A DNA stretch of 17,682 nt, taken from positions 1-17,682 of the forward strand of contig JADFMW010000025.1 in the NCBI GenBank assembly GCA_022563655.1, written 5' to 3'. Positions 17,203 to 17,682 of the stretch are shown piece after piece. Every line of letters begins with the position of its first letter. The first letter of the stretch is position 1. The position numbers and the translations under genes are program-made. A model generated the notes under the pieces. The model did not search any database and had not been told where the DNA came from. It saw only the letters and a program-made list of their open reading frames with translations. This DNA is from Pseudomonadota bacterium. Its GTDB lineage: Bacteria > Pseudomonadota > Alphaproteobacteria > JAAXGF01.

Positions 17203-17423
17203 CCGAGAGTTGACTCTGCCACCAATTGAGATTTAGCCCTTGGCTGGTTCAATGCCCGGACCCGATACCACCGAGAATCACCGATGCTTTGGGCCAGCAT
17301 CTGACGGGCCACTCTCCTTTCCCGGCCCCCGTCTCCAACATTCAAGATGGATCAGGTTAAGGGGCGCATGTCAGGAAGCGAGCCCCCAGCGGGCAGATGA
17401 CGCGAGGATTTGCAGACGCTTCG

Positions 17424-17497
17424 ATGTCCGCTTACCCCCCAATACCGGACATCCGGACGAACCCGTTGAATGTCCGAAGTTGACCCTTAGCGGACAT
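17424..17497. repeat. Two palindromes with identical ATGTCCG/CGGACAT arms
   Basis: ATGTCCG (17424-17430) pairs with CGGACAT (17446-17452) across 15 nt. An identical arm pair, 17470-17476 with 17491-17497, follows 46 bp later with a 14-nt loop. Both loops are rich in C runs (ttacccccc, gacccttag). Two copies in 74 bp suggest a dispersed palindromic repeat unit; I recall similar TGTCCG-type repeats in Bradyrhizobium-like genomes, but cannot check. Confidence 0.65.
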
Positions 17498-17611
17498 CGC
17501 GCGCGATGAGGCGCGCCACTGTTTGAAGTCGGGAGTTGGGGCTAGCGCGACCAATGAGGTTTACCAAAATCCGGGGGTTAGCGTACCCTCGAAGTAGAAC
17601 CCAGCGAGATC

Positions 17612-17682
17612 TCAGCTTGCCTTCCTGTCGGCCTCGTTCGGCGACTGCGGATCGTCCATCAGTTGCACGATCCGCTCTGCTG
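17612..17682 (-). CDS. Unrecognised gene, 3' end only
   Basis: The minus strand at the right edge carries an open frame that enters from outside and ends in TGA (17614-17612). Its 22 complete codons begin AERIVQLMDD and end ADRKAS, a hydrophilic helix-like tail with alphaproteobacterial codon choice and no internal stop. The fragment is too short to name a family, and it could be a chance open frame. The 400 nt downstream on the same strand contain no gene. Confidence 0.4.
   Translation of the reverse strand, partial: AERIVQLMDDPQSPNEADRKAS

Larger units (their letters stand above)
16909..17611. other. About 700 bp with no convincing gene but several structured elements
   Basis: Open frames here (for example 17240-17509 plus and 17345-16827 minus) lack ribosome sites and recognisable domains. 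The region contains a terminator hairpin (17135-17151), a second hairpin identical in part to an initiator-tRNA 3' end (17181-17202) and two palindromes with identical arms (17424-17497). This density of structure suggests mobile-element debris or a non-coding RNA on the minus strand. Confidence 0.5.

Noticed and set aside
17181..17260. A tRNA gene on the minus strand
   Set aside because: Only the acceptor 3' strand matches; no T, anticodon or D arm can be folded.

Overview
The window reads as chromosome of a high-GC alphaproteobacterium, probably Rhodospirillales-like. That placement is inferred from gene order (xerD near accA; secA divergent from argJ-mutT; an ArsR-methyltransferase regulator ahead of metF-metE; mlaA-mlaC) and from protein character, not from a database search. 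Most of it is housekeeping sequence with short, well-resolved intergenic features. There is one small accessory patch.

Layout. 1-3277 (+): xerD (chromosome-dimer resolution), a malyl-CoA lyase gene and accA (fatty-acid synthesis). The lyase gene is preceded by three tandem 16-bp units, each carrying a perfect TTGACA. A 9-bp six-unit tandem repeat lies between it and accA. 3321-3421: a roughly 100-bp AT-rich inverted-repeat element sits between the convergent accA and secA genes and abuts the secA stop codon. 3422-6169 (-): secA with a recognisable promoter. 6422-8057 (+): argJ and mutT, 7 nt apart. 8085-9199 (-): decayed toxin-antitoxin material, namely a frameshifted PemK/MazF-like toxin, its apparently intact partner with a twin-palindrome operator, and a HicB-like remnant. 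9365-9796 (+): a small exported DUF4864-type protein whose stop codon overlaps the metE stop. 9793-14001 (-): a methionine operon, ArsR-methyltransferase regulator, metF, metE, with an AT-rich palindrome upstream. 14360-15792 (+): mlaA-mlaC, for retrograde phospholipid transport. 16114-16908 (-): a hydratase of the fumarylacetoacetate-hydrolase superfamily. 16909-17611: about 700 bp with no convincing gene, but with an orphan terminator, an initiator-tRNA-end-like hairpin and two palindromes with identical arms. 17612-17682 (-): the 3' end of an unrecognised gene.

How the genes work together. MetF makes 5-methyl-THF, which MetE uses to methylate homocysteine. The regulator at the head of the operon has a SAM-binding-type fold and so could sense SAM or SAH. 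MlaA and MlaC are the outer-membrane and periplasmic parts of one lipid pathway. The remaining genes are mostly independent.

I did not find a clearly new multi-gene system. The observations most worth a second look are the broken toxin with a 17-bp duplication at the toxin-antitoxin junction, the fused regulator with its palindrome, and the structured gene-poor right end.
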